Notes: generated by a model not told the origin, from the sequence alone. Numbered from the stretch's first letter, positions 27,923-36,960 are shown. The stretch: DNA of 64,000 nucleotides from Streptococcus mitis (GCF_001281025.1 NZ_CP012646.1:401001-465000); one strand, 5' to 3'. A program made the numbers and translations.

Positions 27923-28615
27923 ATGAAAAAGAAAACCTATATCAAATTTATGACAGCAACTGTATTGGCTTCAACCTTGCTATTAGGAGCTTGTGGAAAT
28001 AAAAAGGAAACAACTCAAGCAAGCAGTTCTGCTAAGACAAGCCAATCCTCAAGTTCTAAAGCAGCTTCTGCTAGCAAAGAAAGCAAGACTCAGAAATCCT
28101 CAAGTTCAGCTTCATTTGAAAAGGCCAAGGCGTCTACTGATCAATCTTCAGCAACTGCAACGCCATCACAAGCGGCACCAGAACAAAGACAAGGTCAAGA
28201 AGTGGCTAATCAACAGGCGGCTAGTCAACAAACTCCTGCTCAGACTCCTTCAACTCAACAAGCTCCTCAAGCCCAGTCTAACCAATCAAGCTATGATCCT
28301 ACAACTGACCGCAAACTTCAAGACAAGCAAGCAGAGCAAAATAAACGCTACAAGGGTGTTTTAACCATGGTAGATGGTGATTTCTCAGCTGCAGCGGGCA
28401 ATTGGAAGGGAGCCAATGGCGAAACCATCACAGTTTCATCAGGTGGTCAATTTACAGTAGAATCTGCAGATGGAAAGAAAGAAAATTACTCTATCAAAGG
28501 CTATTCTTATACTCTTGATGATGGTAAGTATAATGCCAAAATTGGTGGAGGAAAAGTCATCCAAATTACAACAGGAGCGGATGGTAAGGTTTCCAGTGTT
28601 GCTTTGAGTCAATAA
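27923..28615 (+). CDS. Lipoprotein with Ser/Gln-rich linker and small C-terminal domain
   Basis: 230 residues. The signal peptide ends in the lipobox LGAC with lipidated Cys24. Residues about 28-130 are a low-complexity Ser/Ala/Gln/Thr/Pro spacer. The C-terminal 80 residues start with YKGVLTMVDGDFS and look like the small beta domain found in many streptococcal lipoproteins (I believe DUF6287). AAAGGAG precedes the ATG. The function is unknown; the layout is that of a surface-displayed domain on a flexible stalk. Confidence 0.8.
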   Translation: MKKKTYIKFMTATVLASTLLLGACGNKKETTQASSSAKTSQSSSSKAASASKESKTQKSSSSASFEKAKASTDQSSATATPSQAAPEQRQGQEVANQQAASQQTPAQTPSTQQAPQAQSNQSSYDPTTDRKLQDKQAEQNKRYKGVLTMVDGDFSAAAGNWKGANGETITVSSGGQFTVESADGKKENYSIKGYSYTLDDGKYNAKIGGGKVIQITTGADGKVSSVALSQ

Positions 28616-28678
28616 TAAAATTTGGTGCTTTAACTTTTACTAGAAATCGTGCTGTAAAAGAGTGAGCCAACTGTTTTT

Positions 28679-28710
28679 CACTTAGTTTCTCCAAGAGAAA
28701 GTGGTATAAT
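28679..28710 (+). promoter_or_regulatory. Promoter of the YoaK-type gene with a hairpin just upstream
   Basis: Extended -10 TGgTATAAT (28702-28710). Directly upstream lies the repeat TTTCTC-CAA-GAGAAA, extended by CAC/GTG (28679-28703), which could be an operator or the end of the lipoprotein transcript. Confidence 0.55.
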
Positions 28711-28741
28711 AAAAAAATCAAAGGAAAACGAGTGATAATAC

Positions 28742-29428
28742 ATGGCGGACAAATTAATCTTACCTCAAAACACACGACTGATGGGAGTATTTCTTGGATT
28801 TGTAGGTGGTTCTTTGGATGTGTTTTGCCATATTCAATACCATAGTTTGGTAGCGACACAGACAGGGAATATTCTCCTACTTATATCTGATTGGCATGAC
28901 TCAAATGTTATTAATACGATGCTACGATTCTGCTCAATTATCTTCTTTTCTCTAGGATTTCTGTTTGCCCTACACATGAAAGAATACCGCAAAACGGCCT
29001 ACTGGCGGGTTAAGATGTTGCTTCCTTTATTTATTGGGACACTTATTTTGCCTTTCTTTTCACGATTTCCTCTATTAGAAGTTCCTTTCATCGCTTTTGG
29101 AACAGGAATGATGATGCTAACATTTACAGGTAGCTTGATTGAAGATCATCCCTATGTCATTTTTATGACGTCTGGAAATTACCGAAAGATGTTGACCGCT
29201 TTGTATCGCATTGCTAGAAGAGAAGGAAATATCCAAGAATACCGTCGTCAAGCCTTAAATTATGGGATTGTTGTGGGAAGTTTCATAGTGGGGGCAATCA
29301 GCTTGGCTGTATTGATGCATTTTCTTCATGAATGGTCTGTTTGGATTATCAGTATCAACTTGTTTTTGATTATGTCCTACTATATAGCTAGAGTGAAGCA
29401 ATTAGATTTACAAGATGAAAACATATAA
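28742..29428 (+). CDS. YoaK family membrane protein (DUF1275)
   Basis: 228-residue integral membrane protein with about six helices. The N-terminal region GVFLGFVGGSLDVFCHIQYHSLVATQTGN matches the YoaK/DUF1275 family signature (GxxDA-type turn followed by a TGN motif), described here only in short: TQTGN lies near residue 40. The family has no established substrate. It stands alone with its own promoter and ends at the terminator shared with the dus fragment. Confidence 0.75.
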   Translation: MADKLILPQNTRLMGVFLGFVGGSLDVFCHIQYHSLVATQTGNILLLISDWHDSNVINTMLRFCSIIFFSLGFLFALHMKEYRKTAYWRVKMLLPLFIGTLILPFFSRFPLLEVPFIAFGTGMMMLTFTGSLIEDHPYVIFMTSGNYRKMLTALYRIARREGNIQEYRRQALNYGIVVGSFIVGAISLAVLMHFLHEWSVWIISINLFLIMSYYIARVKQLDLQDENI

Positions 29429-29465
29429 AAAACGGCAAGATTCTTTTTGAGCTTTGCCGTTTTTG
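29429..29465. terminator. Terminator shared by the YoaK gene and the dus fragment
   Basis: Stem AACGGCAA/TTGCCGTT. The T run is present on both strands. On the minus strand it sits 19 bp past the stop of the dus fragment, where the terminator of an intact dus gene would be expected. Confidence 0.75.
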
Positions 29466-29483
29466 TGAGTTGTAGATGTGAGA

Positions 29484-29709
29484 CTATGCTTTCTCCAATT
29501 GCAAGAGGGCTTCAATTTCTGCCAAAGTGCTAGCTTGTGAAATGGCTCCACGGAGTTTAGCTGCACCAGATGTTCCACGAAGGTAGTGAGGAGCGAGTCC
29601 ACGGAATTCACGAACTGCGACGTTTTCTCCTTTGAGGTTAATCAAGCGTTTCAAGTGTTCGTAGGCGATTTTCATCTTATCTTCAAAGGTCAAATCAGGT
29701 AGGATTTTA
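29484..29709 (-). pseudogene. dus: Orphan 3' end of dus (tRNA-dihydrouridine synthase)
   Basis: This stretch encodes the last 75 or so residues of Dus and stops with TAG. It matches the 3' end of the intact dus at 37798-38023. By eye about 22 of 226 bases differ, and apart from one Glu/Asp change and one Lys/Glu change at the edge all are silent. Homology ends abruptly at about 29710. The fragment has no start and no ribosome site. It marks the left edge of the inserted region 29.7-37.8 kb. Confidence 0.9.
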
Positions 29710-29840
29710 CCTACTAGAAGATTGTATCAGTTATATTTCGAAAGAAAAAAGAATAAATTTAACTATAAAACCTGTTTTATTGAATGAAAAAATGGTAGAA
29801 TAAACATCAATATCAAGTGAAATGTGGAGTGTTGCAAACA

Positions 29841-31601
29841 ATGAAGTCAAAAATGTTTCGATTTTATTTTGTTTTGTTATTTATTTTCTTTTTTTATTTT
29901 TCGTTTTCAATATTTAACCGAACGTACAGTGGAATCACCGTAGATAAACATGATAATGAGTGGATAGTTAGACAAGTCCATAATCTGGGAAGCTTTGCAA
30001 ATCATCAAGAGATAATAGGGTCATCAATTATACAAATAGACGGTCAGAGTCCAGATAGTAATTTCTTATTATCTCGATTTTTAATTGTTGAACCGCTTCA
30101 TTCTGTGACAGTGTTAGATAGAGGAATTTCAAAGAATTTAATAATAGAATCTGGGAAATCAAGCCAAATTATCTTTCTTGTTTTATCAATCATTGCTTTT
30201 CTGATTCTACTGTTATTTCGCTTATACATAAAAGGGAGAAGTAGAGGAAAAACTGGAAAACGATATTTTTATTTTATTATTTATACTAGTCTGATGTTAT
30301 TATCGATTATTCCATCAAGTATAGGAGATGTATTTGGTCGTAGTCTATTAATTTCATACTTGACTTTATTTCCATTATTCATGGATATTTTCATTAGAGT
30401 GTTAGTCCTGAAGATAAAAGGTTCAACCATTTCTAACTTTTCTCGTATTATACTGGGCTATTCACTCATCACTCAACTTTTGTTTGTTTATAATCTTATA
30501 CAGCCCATTGATTTTTTGACTATCTTTTTTTCTAGGGGGGTATTTTATTTAGTATTTTTCTTTTTAGTTATCCTGCTGTTAAAGATGCTTATAAGTTACT
30601 CTCAGATAAGAGAAATGTTGCCAATTCATACCTTATTTTTAGCAGTTCTTGCCTTATTTCCTCTATTTTTTGGATATATTTTTCCGATTGGTAAGGAAGT
30701 TTCGTTTATTTATAGTATTCCTCTATTGTTGCTTATTTTGTTCTCTATTGTAAATAACTTGATACTAGAGCGAATGATATATGTTGCTTGGAAGTGGAAC
30801 CCGTTCATATATAACTTGATATTTGCCGTTTTTTTTACTAGTTTAATTATTCTTTTTAGTCTGTTATTAAGAGAATTTTCTCCAATTTTTTTCGTTCTTT
30901 ACACTTTTCTTTTTTCGCTAGCTTTGTTACCTGAAATAAGAAAAATGATGTTGATTAGTCATAAAATGGAGGGAATCTTTAGTAGTTTTCATACTTTTGT
31001 AGCTACTGAATTGGAGAGGGAAGAAATTGCAACGTTTATACATGATACTACAATTCAGAAGGTTATTTATTATAAAAAGCAGTTAGAAATTAGTGAACAA
31101 ATTAATAGGGTAGCTTTATTAGAGATGTTGGATGATATTGTCTTTGAATTAAGAGATTTATGTTCCAATATCTATCCCTTAATGGTGCATGAATTAGGGC
31201 TGAAAGAATCTATTACTAGCATATTAAACCAATTCATGAAGATGGAAACTGTTTCGATTATGACAACTTTTTCAATAGATGAAGAAAAAGTTAATGATAA
31301 AGTGGGCACGTTTATATTAAGGACAGTTAAAGAACTAGTAAATAATAGTATTCTTCATGGGAATGCTAGAGAAATTGCTGTAGATTTATCTACAAAAGAA
31401 AAGATTTTATCAATTGTAGTTATAGATGATGGTATTTTTAAGGGAAACTATCAGTCTAATGAATATCATTTTGGTTTAAATAGAATTGTAGAGAAGGTTC
31501 ATTTATTGGGGGGAACTGTTCAGATAAATATAGAACCTACAAGTGTGAAGATACGAATACCTATAGAAGGGAAGAAAAATGATTCGTTTGGTTTTGATTG
31601 A
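29841..31601 (+). CDS. ComP-like sensor histidine kinase (HPK7/NarX-type)
   Basis: 586 residues from ATG 29841 (a GTG eight codons earlier is the alternative; GGAG lies between). Helix 1 at about 8-26 is followed by an extracellular PDZ-like stretch (about 30-105, IIGSSIIQIDGQSPD), then about eight helices to residue 365. The phosphoacceptor is His401 (ATFIHDTT), and the ATPase N box is ELVNNS (499-503) with D529-D530-G and HFGLNRI. This topology resembles Bacillus ComP, a peptide-pheromone sensor. No pheromone gene is visible beside it. The gene is strikingly AT-rich and overlaps the regulator gene by 23 bases. Confidence 0.8.
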   Translation: MKSKMFRFYFVLLFIFFFYFSFSIFNRTYSGITVDKHDNEWIVRQVHNLGSFANHQEIIGSSIIQIDGQSPDSNFLLSRFLIVEPLHSVTVLDRGISKNLIIESGKSSQIIFLVLSIIAFLILLLFRLYIKGRSRGKTGKRYFYFIIYTSLMLLSIIPSSIGDVFGRSLLISYLTLFPLFMDIFIRVLVLKIKGSTISNFSRIILGYSLITQLLFVYNLIQPIDFLTIFFSRGVFYLVFFFLVILLLKMLISYSQIREMLPIHTLFLAVLALFPLFFGYIFPIGKEVSFIYSIPLLLLILFSIVNNLILERMIYVAWKWNPFIYNLIFAVFFTSLIILFSLLLREFSPIFFVLYTFLFSLALLPEIRKMMLISHKMEGIFSSFHTFVATELEREEIATFIHDTTIQKVIYYKKQLEISEQINRVALLEMLDDIVFELRDLCSNIYPLMVHELGLKESITSILNQFMKMETVSIMTTFSIDEEKVNDKVGTFILRTVKELVNNSILHGNAREIAVDLSTKEKILSIVVIDDGIFKGNYQSNEYHFGLNRIVEKVHLLGGTVQINIEPTSVKIRIPIEGKKNDSFGFD

Positions 31602-32184
31602 TGATCACAGTTTAGTATTACAAGGATTGGAGAACTATTTTTTAAAGGAAGATGACTTTAAAATTGTTGGTTCCTATACAGAAGTAGCAGATTTATTTCT
31701 TTGTCTCAAGCATGAAAAGGTAGATGTGCTAGTTATGGATTTTATGCTGAAAGGAGTAACGGCATTTGATGTTATTAGTCAAATAAATAGATTTCTGAAT
31801 ACAGTTCCCAAGATAGTTCTTTTATCAGGATTTTATGACACTTTGTTACATAAGAGAGCGATGGACTTTGGGATTCAAGCTTTTTTACCCAAAGAAAGTT
31901 CTTATTTGGATGTTAAAAGTGCAATTTATGCTGTTTATAAGGGCAATCATGTTATCCCAGATGGTTTGTTAGAAAAGCAAGAAAATAATCTATTGACAGA
32001 TACGGAGTTAAGTGTATTGGAACTTATTGTAAAAGAATATTCTAATGAAAAGATAGCAAATAGTTTATTTGTCAGCAGGAGAACAGTAGATACCCATGTT
32101 TCAAATATTTGTTCAAAGTTGGGAGTGACGAGTAGAGTTGGAGCTGTACGTGAGGCTATTCGATTAAATCTAGTGTCTTTATAA
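31579..32184 (+). CDS. NarL/LuxR-family response regulator
   Basis: 201-residue partner of the kinase. The receiver domain (1-120) has acidic residues D8-D9, phosphoacceptor D54 and the usual conserved Lys near residue 105 (LPKESS). The LuxR-type HTH covers about 138-197 (EKIANSLFVSRRTVDTHVS). A GGGAAG site lies inside the kinase gene, so translation is coupled. A terminator follows. It probably activates the adjacent AvrD/ABC operon, which is inference from position. Confidence 0.9.
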   Translation: MIRLVLIDDHSLVLQGLENYFLKEDDFKIVGSYTEVADLFLCLKHEKVDVLVMDFMLKGVTAFDVISQINRFLNTVPKIVLLSGFYDTLLHKRAMDFGIQAFLPKESSYLDVKSAIYAVYKGNHVIPDGLLEKQENNLLTDTELSVLELIVKEYSNEKIANSLFVSRRTVDTHVSNICSKLGVTSRVGAVREAIRLNLVSL

Positions 32185-32194
32185 TTTTATCCTA

Positions 32195-32247
32195 AAAAGG
32201 CAAGAAGGTTTTCGTAAATTACGGATTCTTTCTTGTCTTTTTTTGTT
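32195..32247 (+). terminator. Terminator after the response regulator gene
   Basis: Long hairpin with arms GGCAAGAA/TTCTTGTC and a run of seven T. It separates the two-component genes from the next operon. Confidence 0.75.
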
Positions 32248-32282
32248 TAATATAGAGTAAGTTTAACAGATTGGAGAAGGAT

Positions 32283-33176
32283 ATGCTAACAGTAGATTAT
32301 TTACTTGGAGACAATAAAAATCGCTATTTTGGTAGAGGACATAAGAGAACGATTTATGAAGTTAAGTTGAAAAATATTTTAGAAGGGGTTGGGTCTCTTC
32401 ATCAAGAAGGTTTGTGGTCTAGTAAACAATCTGAAATTATACAGCAGCACCTGAGTACATTAGATGGAATAGTATTAGCACATTTATTTGGAAGTGAAAT
32501 ACTGAAAAGAATGGGAGTGAGCTTAAATCAGTATAGGTTAAGCCATTTTGAGATAAAGTCAGGGATAAAAGCTATAGAAGAATTGGTAAATTTAAAATTA
32601 GAATTACAAAATTTCAAAATGACGAACCAAGTAATTGAATTTGATTGCTTGGTAATGGATATGAAAGTTTGTTTAGGATATCAATTATTAGAATGTATGG
32701 AAAATGTAGCTGCTATAGGAGAACAAGGTAGAGATTTTTTATCAACTCATTTGAGAGATAGACAACATGATATATACGATGTTGAGTTTTCAGATAGTAG
32801 TATATCTTGTAAAGCAGAGCAAGTATTGATCAAAGATATTGAATATAGTGGTGTAGGTAGTCTAGAAAAGAATTATTATAGTTTGTTAGAACTTCTGATT
32901 ATTTTTTCTCAAATGGCAGAGATGTTGGCCTACCATATAGAAGAGATATCTCGAGAAGAGAGCAATACCATGTGGATGAAGCAAGTGAGTGCAGACTTGA
33001 ATTCACCAATTTTGAACGGAGTAGTAGAGCTTAGTGGTAGTGTTTCAAAAAATAGATTATTAAAAATTAGAGAAGAGTATTGGAAAGTCTACGAAATGTC
33101 CGGATATGATATAGATCATAAGGTAGTCTTTAAAAGTAAAATAGCTCAAAAATTACCTGATGGAGGGGGACAGTGA
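32283..33176 (+). CDS. Probable AvrD-family protein
   Basis: 297 residues from ATG 32283, chosen because GGAGAAGG lies just before it (a TTG four codons earlier is also open). No signal peptide or membrane helix. The N-terminal YLLGDNKNRYFGRGHKRT and the QQHLSTLDGIVLAHLF segment near residue 60 recall the AvrD family, named after the Pseudomonas syringae protein that directs synthesis of syringolide acyl-sugar elicitors. I base this on memory of the family pattern, not on a search. The chemistry in streptococci is unknown. It overlaps the next gene by one base and opens an operon reaching the ABC exporter. Confidence 0.55.
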   Translation: MLTVDYLLGDNKNRYFGRGHKRTIYEVKLKNILEGVGSLHQEGLWSSKQSEIIQQHLSTLDGIVLAHLFGSEILKRMGVSLNQYRLSHFEIKSGIKAIEELVNLKLELQNFKMTNQVIEFDCLVMDMKVCLGYQLLECMENVAAIGEQGRDFLSTHLRDRQHDIYDVEFSDSSISCKAEQVLIKDIEYSGVGSLEKNYYSLLELLIIFSQMAEMLAYHIEEISREESNTMWMKQVSADLNSPILNGVVELSGSVSKNRLLKIREEYWKVYEMSGYDIDHKVVFKSKIAQKLPDGGGQ

Positions 33177-33952
33177 TGGGAAATAGAGAATTAAGGTTAG
33201 TCATATCAGGAACTTATTCTACAGGTAAGACAACAACTGCTACAGCTCTTTCGATTGCAACGGGACTTCCCTTAATTGACGCTTTATCTGCGAGGGAAAT
33301 TTTGACAGATTTATATCCTGGCAGAAGATTTCAGGATATGTCATCAACCGAATTAATGGCACTAGGGCTAAAGCGTTTTGAAGAGAGAATTCGTACGGAA
33401 GGAATTTTATACAAGGAACATGGAAGTTTTCTATCAGATGGTTCAGTATTGAATGAATGGATTTACGGGACTGTTCGAATGAGGGTAGGAATTAACCCAG
33501 GATCAGCATTCATTCATCGATTGATGAAATCTATTTTAGGTATTCCAGGTCGACGATTTTTCAAAAAATATTTGACTGCCTATGGGGTTGTCTCTAAGAA
33601 TCATGCGAAATTGTGGTATACAGATGTTGTTCATTTACCAGTAGAGTTTGCAATGGATCCAGATGGGCATAGACCAGTATCTGAAGAGTATCGAAATTTA
33701 TCAGATGAGGAATTATATGAAGCTTATAGGAATTTAGGTATAACACCTTATTGTGTAAAAGGTAGTCAGAAAGAACGGTTAAATCAGATCATTCAACATT
33801 ATAGGTTGCCAATAGTTGTTCCAGTAGATGAGGCTATTTCCTTAGCTGAAAAGGTTATACGAGAAAACAGGGAAGCGGTATCTAAACGTATCATAGAGCA
33901 GTATGAAGAGCCTACATTAAAGGAAAAAATAAAATTTATGACAAGATATTAG
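33176..33952 (+). CDS. P-loop ATPase/kinase-like protein of unknown substrate
   Basis: 258 residues. The P-loop is G12-TYST-G17-K18-T19 near the N-terminus, close in form to NadR-kinase and AAA_28-type small-molecule kinases. A possible DGSVLNEW switch segment sits near residue 85, and a second acidic stretch TPYCVKGSQKERL lies around 190. No transport or DNA-binding domain is visible. A GGAGGGGG site and one-base overlap (TGATG) tie it to the AvrD-like gene, suggesting a shared pathway, for instance phosphorylation of a precursor or product. I do not recognise a characterised family. Confidence 0.65.
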   Translation: MGNRELRLVISGTYSTGKTTTATALSIATGLPLIDALSAREILTDLYPGRRFQDMSSTELMALGLKRFEERIRTEGILYKEHGSFLSDGSVLNEWIYGTVRMRVGINPGSAFIHRLMKSILGIPGRRFFKKYLTAYGVVSKNHAKLWYTDVVHLPVEFAMDPDGHRPVSEEYRNLSDEELYEAYRNLGITPYCVKGSQKERLNQIIQHYRLPIVVPVDEAISLAEKVIRENREAVSKRIIEQYEEPTLKEKIKFMTRY

Positions 33953-33960
33953 GAGTATGT

Positions 33961-34638
33961 ATGATTCAGTTTCAAAATGTTAGTAAGATTTATAAGGTGG
34001 GGGAGCAAGAAGTTCGTGCTTTAGATCAAGTTAGTTTTTCCATTGAGAAAGGGAAATTTACAGTTATTTTAGGTCCATCAGGTTCAGGGAAAAGTACGTT
34101 ACTAAATTTACTTGGTGGGATGGATCGTGCGACATCGGGAACCTTTATATTTGATGAGGAACTAGTAACAAAATTTACAGACAAGGAATTATCTGCTTAT
34201 CGAAAAGATAAAATTGGTTTTGTTTTTCAATTTTATAACTTAGTTCCAAGTTTAACAGCCAAGGAGAATATAGGTATTGCAGCAAATTTAGTGAAAAACA
34301 ATAAAGAAATTGATATGTATTTAGATCAAGTTGGTTTACTTCATAGAAAAAATAATTTTCCTAATCAACTTTCTGGAGGTGAAATGCAACGTGTATCAAT
34401 TGCAAGGGCATTGGCTAAAGAGCCTAGTCTATTATTGTGTGATGAACCTACAGGAGCGTTAGATTCAAAGACAGGCGATAGTATTTTAACTTTATTGAAG
34501 GAAGTTTCTAGAAATGGGAATGCTGCAGTTGTAATGGTTACACACAATAGAGAGTTTGCTAAATTTGCAGATCGAGTTATATATTTGAAAGATGGAAGTA
34601 TTGAAAAAATAGAGAATAATGAAGAGGTGTTGGGATGA
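33961..34638 (+). CDS. MacB/LolD-type ABC exporter ATPase
   Basis: 225-residue ATPase of the MacB/FtsE class. Walker A is GPSGSGKST (about 38-46), Q-loop FVFQFYNLVPSLTA, signature LSGGEMQRV and Walker B LLLCDEPTGALDS. It follows the kinase-like gene by 8 bp and overlaps the permease gene by 4, forming one export unit. Such pairs export or resist peptides and other small molecules, and the substrate here is not evident. Confidence 0.9.
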   Translation: MIQFQNVSKIYKVGEQEVRALDQVSFSIEKGKFTVILGPSGSGKSTLLNLLGGMDRATSGTFIFDEELVTKFTDKELSAYRKDKIGFVFQFYNLVPSLTAKENIGIAANLVKNNKEIDMYLDQVGLLHRKNNFPNQLSGGEMQRVSIARALAKEPSLLLCDEPTGALDSKTGDSILTLLKEVSRNGNAAVVMVTHNREFAKFADRVIYLKDGSIEKIENNEEVLG

Positions 34639-36902
34639 GGTATCTTCATATAAAATTATTAAGAGATCTCCGGCAAAATTGGCAACAATTTTTCTCTGTT
34701 TTTCTGATGTCTCTATTAAGTGTATTAATCTTTGTAGGTCTACAAGGAGCTTGGCATGGACTTGAAAAGAGTCTAGAGAGTTATTTGAAACAATCTGAAC
34801 TTCCTGTTGTTTGGGTTCAAGCGAGACAGATTGCTGAATCAAAAATCAAGCAGGTTGAACAATTATCTTCTGTTGAAAAAGTTGTCAGTAAAAAGAAAGG
34901 CTTTGCTAATATTGTTCGTTTAGACAAGACTGACGGACGAATCAATCTTGAAACGATTACAGATAATCAACTGGTTACAGTAACAGAAGGAAGTCCTTTT
35001 TCTGAGGGAAAACAAGATTCGATTTGGATTGATGGGAATTATGCGAAGAAGAATCATTTACAGATTGGAGATTCAATTTCTATTTCATCAAGGGGGAAAC
35101 AGATAGATTTAGAAATTGTAGGATTTGTTCAGGCAACAGATAAGATTTATTTTACAGGTAGTATGGAATATATAGCTCCAAATCCTGACAATGATGCCTA
35201 TGGTTATATTGCAGATAATGAAATTGCAAAAGGAATTCTGGGTTTATCGTCAGATAATGCCTTAGAAATTTATGGCTCTAAGATAGATTTGCGAGGAGAT
35301 TTAGAGTCTATTTTTGGGGGCGATTTAGTTTCTTATCAAGATCAAAAAAGTTTAACTGAAATATCAGAAGCTACCGATCGAGTTGGGCAAATTAGAAACT
35401 TATCTTACTTATTTTCTTTTATCTTTATTTTGTTAGCTATTTTGGCTATGTTTACAACTATTCAGCGTTTGATTGATGGCCAAACAAAAGAGATTGCTGT
35501 ATTAAAGGCTTTAGGTTTTTCAAATCAGGCTATCAGTTTACATTATATTTTATTTGGCTTAGTAGTGAGTTTATTAGGAAGTTTCACAGGATTTACTATA
35601 TCTCCCTTGATGTCATGGTTTGTACTAGAAACTCAAAAGTCAATGTTTACACTTCCAAATTGGCAAATCTCTTATTCATCTTCATCAATAGTCGTTGGTA
35701 TTGTAGTCATTATTATTTGTATTTTAGCTGCCTATTTAGCTTCTAGAGAGTCAGCTAGAGGCTTACCAGCAATATTTTTAAGAGGTAAAGAAAAAGTTGC
35801 TAAATCTGTCTTTGTGGAAAGATTTTCCTCTATCTGGCAACGGATTTCTTATCCTTCAAGATGGGCAATTCGGGATGCCTCGTTTAATCGTATTCGAGTT
35901 TTGATGGGAATCGTGGGAGTTGCAGGAAGTATGATGTTACTGATTGCTGGAATTGGTATGCCTGTGTCCATGAATCATCTTGTTGATAAGGCATATAATG
36001 AAGATTTTTCTTATTCAAAACGACTGACCGTAGCGGATTATACCACTTCTAAGTCCAGATATGGTGGGCAAGGTGTACAAATTTCACAAGCACATTTTAA
36101 TCCAGATGATGGTTACAATCGTTTATTGATTATATTTGATGATGGAGATATGATTCAAGCAAAAACAGAGAGTGCTGATTCTTTGAAAGATGATGGTTTG
36201 TATGTAACTAGATCATTTGCCCGTTTAGCAGGTATTAAAGTCGGAGATTTTTTAAATGTGACTCCCTATCAAGATGGTCATACTTACAAGTTTGAAGTAA
36301 AAGGGATTGTCACAAGTGAAACCAATCAAGGGGCTTATCTTCATGCTAGAGTCTTTGAAAAAGCAGGGGGAGATTTTACTCCACATACTTTATTAGTTGG
36401 GCCGGAGGTGGACGAAGATACTATTAAGCAAGACAAAGGTGTTCTATCTGTCATTGAAAAAGGGAGCCAAGAAAAAAATGCCTATGATTTTGTATCTAGT
36501 TTGATGAGTGTATTTCTAATGATTATTGGCTTTGCTTTATTACTTGTTATTATTGTTCTATATAATCTAGGTTCTTTAAACTTTGTAGAGAGAATGAGAG
36601 ACTATGCTACATTACAAGTATTAGGATTTTCTAATCAATATCTACAGATGGTAACTCTTTTTGAGACTATACTAACTACCTTTATTGGGTGGATAATAGG
36701 AATTCCTTTAGGCATATGGTTTTTGAAAGAATATGTAGCAACATTTTCGACGATTCGAATTGAGTATACCGCTTATGTCAGTATGTATGTCCTTGCTTCT
36801 GCTACGTTATTGGTTTGGTTTACATCTTTAGGGACTGCTTATTTTATTAGTCTTCGTATGAGAAAGATTGACATGATTAGTGCTCTAAAGGGGGTAGACT
36901 AG
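34635..36902 (+). CDS. FtsX/MacB-type ABC transporter permease
   Basis: 755 residues with duplicated architecture. Helix 1 (about 18-38) is followed by an extracellular domain (about 40-245) and an FtsX block (about 255-380). A second helix (about 422-445), a second extracellular domain and a C-terminal FtsX block (about 610-750) complete it. This is the single-chain, two-module FtsX permease used with MacB-like ATPases, not the ten-helix BceB layout. It probably exports the product of the AvrD-like operon or protects against it, which is inference. It ends the operon. Confidence 0.85.
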   Translation: MRYLHIKLLRDLRQNWQQFFSVFLMSLLSVLIFVGLQGAWHGLEKSLESYLKQSELPVVWVQARQIAESKIKQVEQLSSVEKVVSKKKGFANIVRLDKTDGRINLETITDNQLVTVTEGSPFSEGKQDSIWIDGNYAKKNHLQIGDSISISSRGKQIDLEIVGFVQATDKIYFTGSMEYIAPNPDNDAYGYIADNEIAKGILGLSSDNALEIYGSKIDLRGDLESIFGGDLVSYQDQKSLTEISEATDRVGQIRNLSYLFSFIFILLAILAMFTTIQRLIDGQTKEIAVLKALGFSNQAISLHYILFGLVVSLLGSFTGFTISPLMSWFVLETQKSMFTLPNWQISYSSSSIVVGIVVIIICILAAYLASRESARGLPAIFLRGKEKVAKSVFVERFSSIWQRISYPSRWAIRDASFNRIRVLMGIVGVAGSMMLLIAGIGMPVSMNHLVDKAYNEDFSYSKRLTVADYTTSKSRYGGQGVQISQAHFNPDDGYNRLLIIFDDGDMIQAKTESADSLKDDGLYVTRSFARLAGIKVGDFLNVTPYQDGHTYKFEVKGIVTSETNQGAYLHARVFEKAGGDFTPHTLLVGPEVDEDTIKQDKGVLSVIEKGSQEKNAYDFVSSLMSVFLMIIGFALLLVIIVLYNLGSLNFVERMRDYATLQVLGFSNQYLQMVTLFETILTTFIGWIIGIPLGIWFLKEYVATFSTIRIEYTAYVSMYVLASATLLVWFTSLGTAYFISLRMRKIDMISALKGVD

Positions 36903-36960
36903 TATGGTCAGTTATGAGTGAATCTATAGACATTTATGAATAATTGTTAATCATCAGTTC

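Noticed and set aside
31552..31559. Second exact TACGAATA (combox) near the response regulator start
   Set aside because: It lies in the coding end of the kinase gene, encodes ordinary residues (IRIP), lacks an upstream T-rich tract, and one such 8-mer is expected by chance in a window of this size.
36903..36960. Possible small gene after the ABC permease
   Set aside because: No ribosome site and no frame of useful length; it is spacer before the BOX element.
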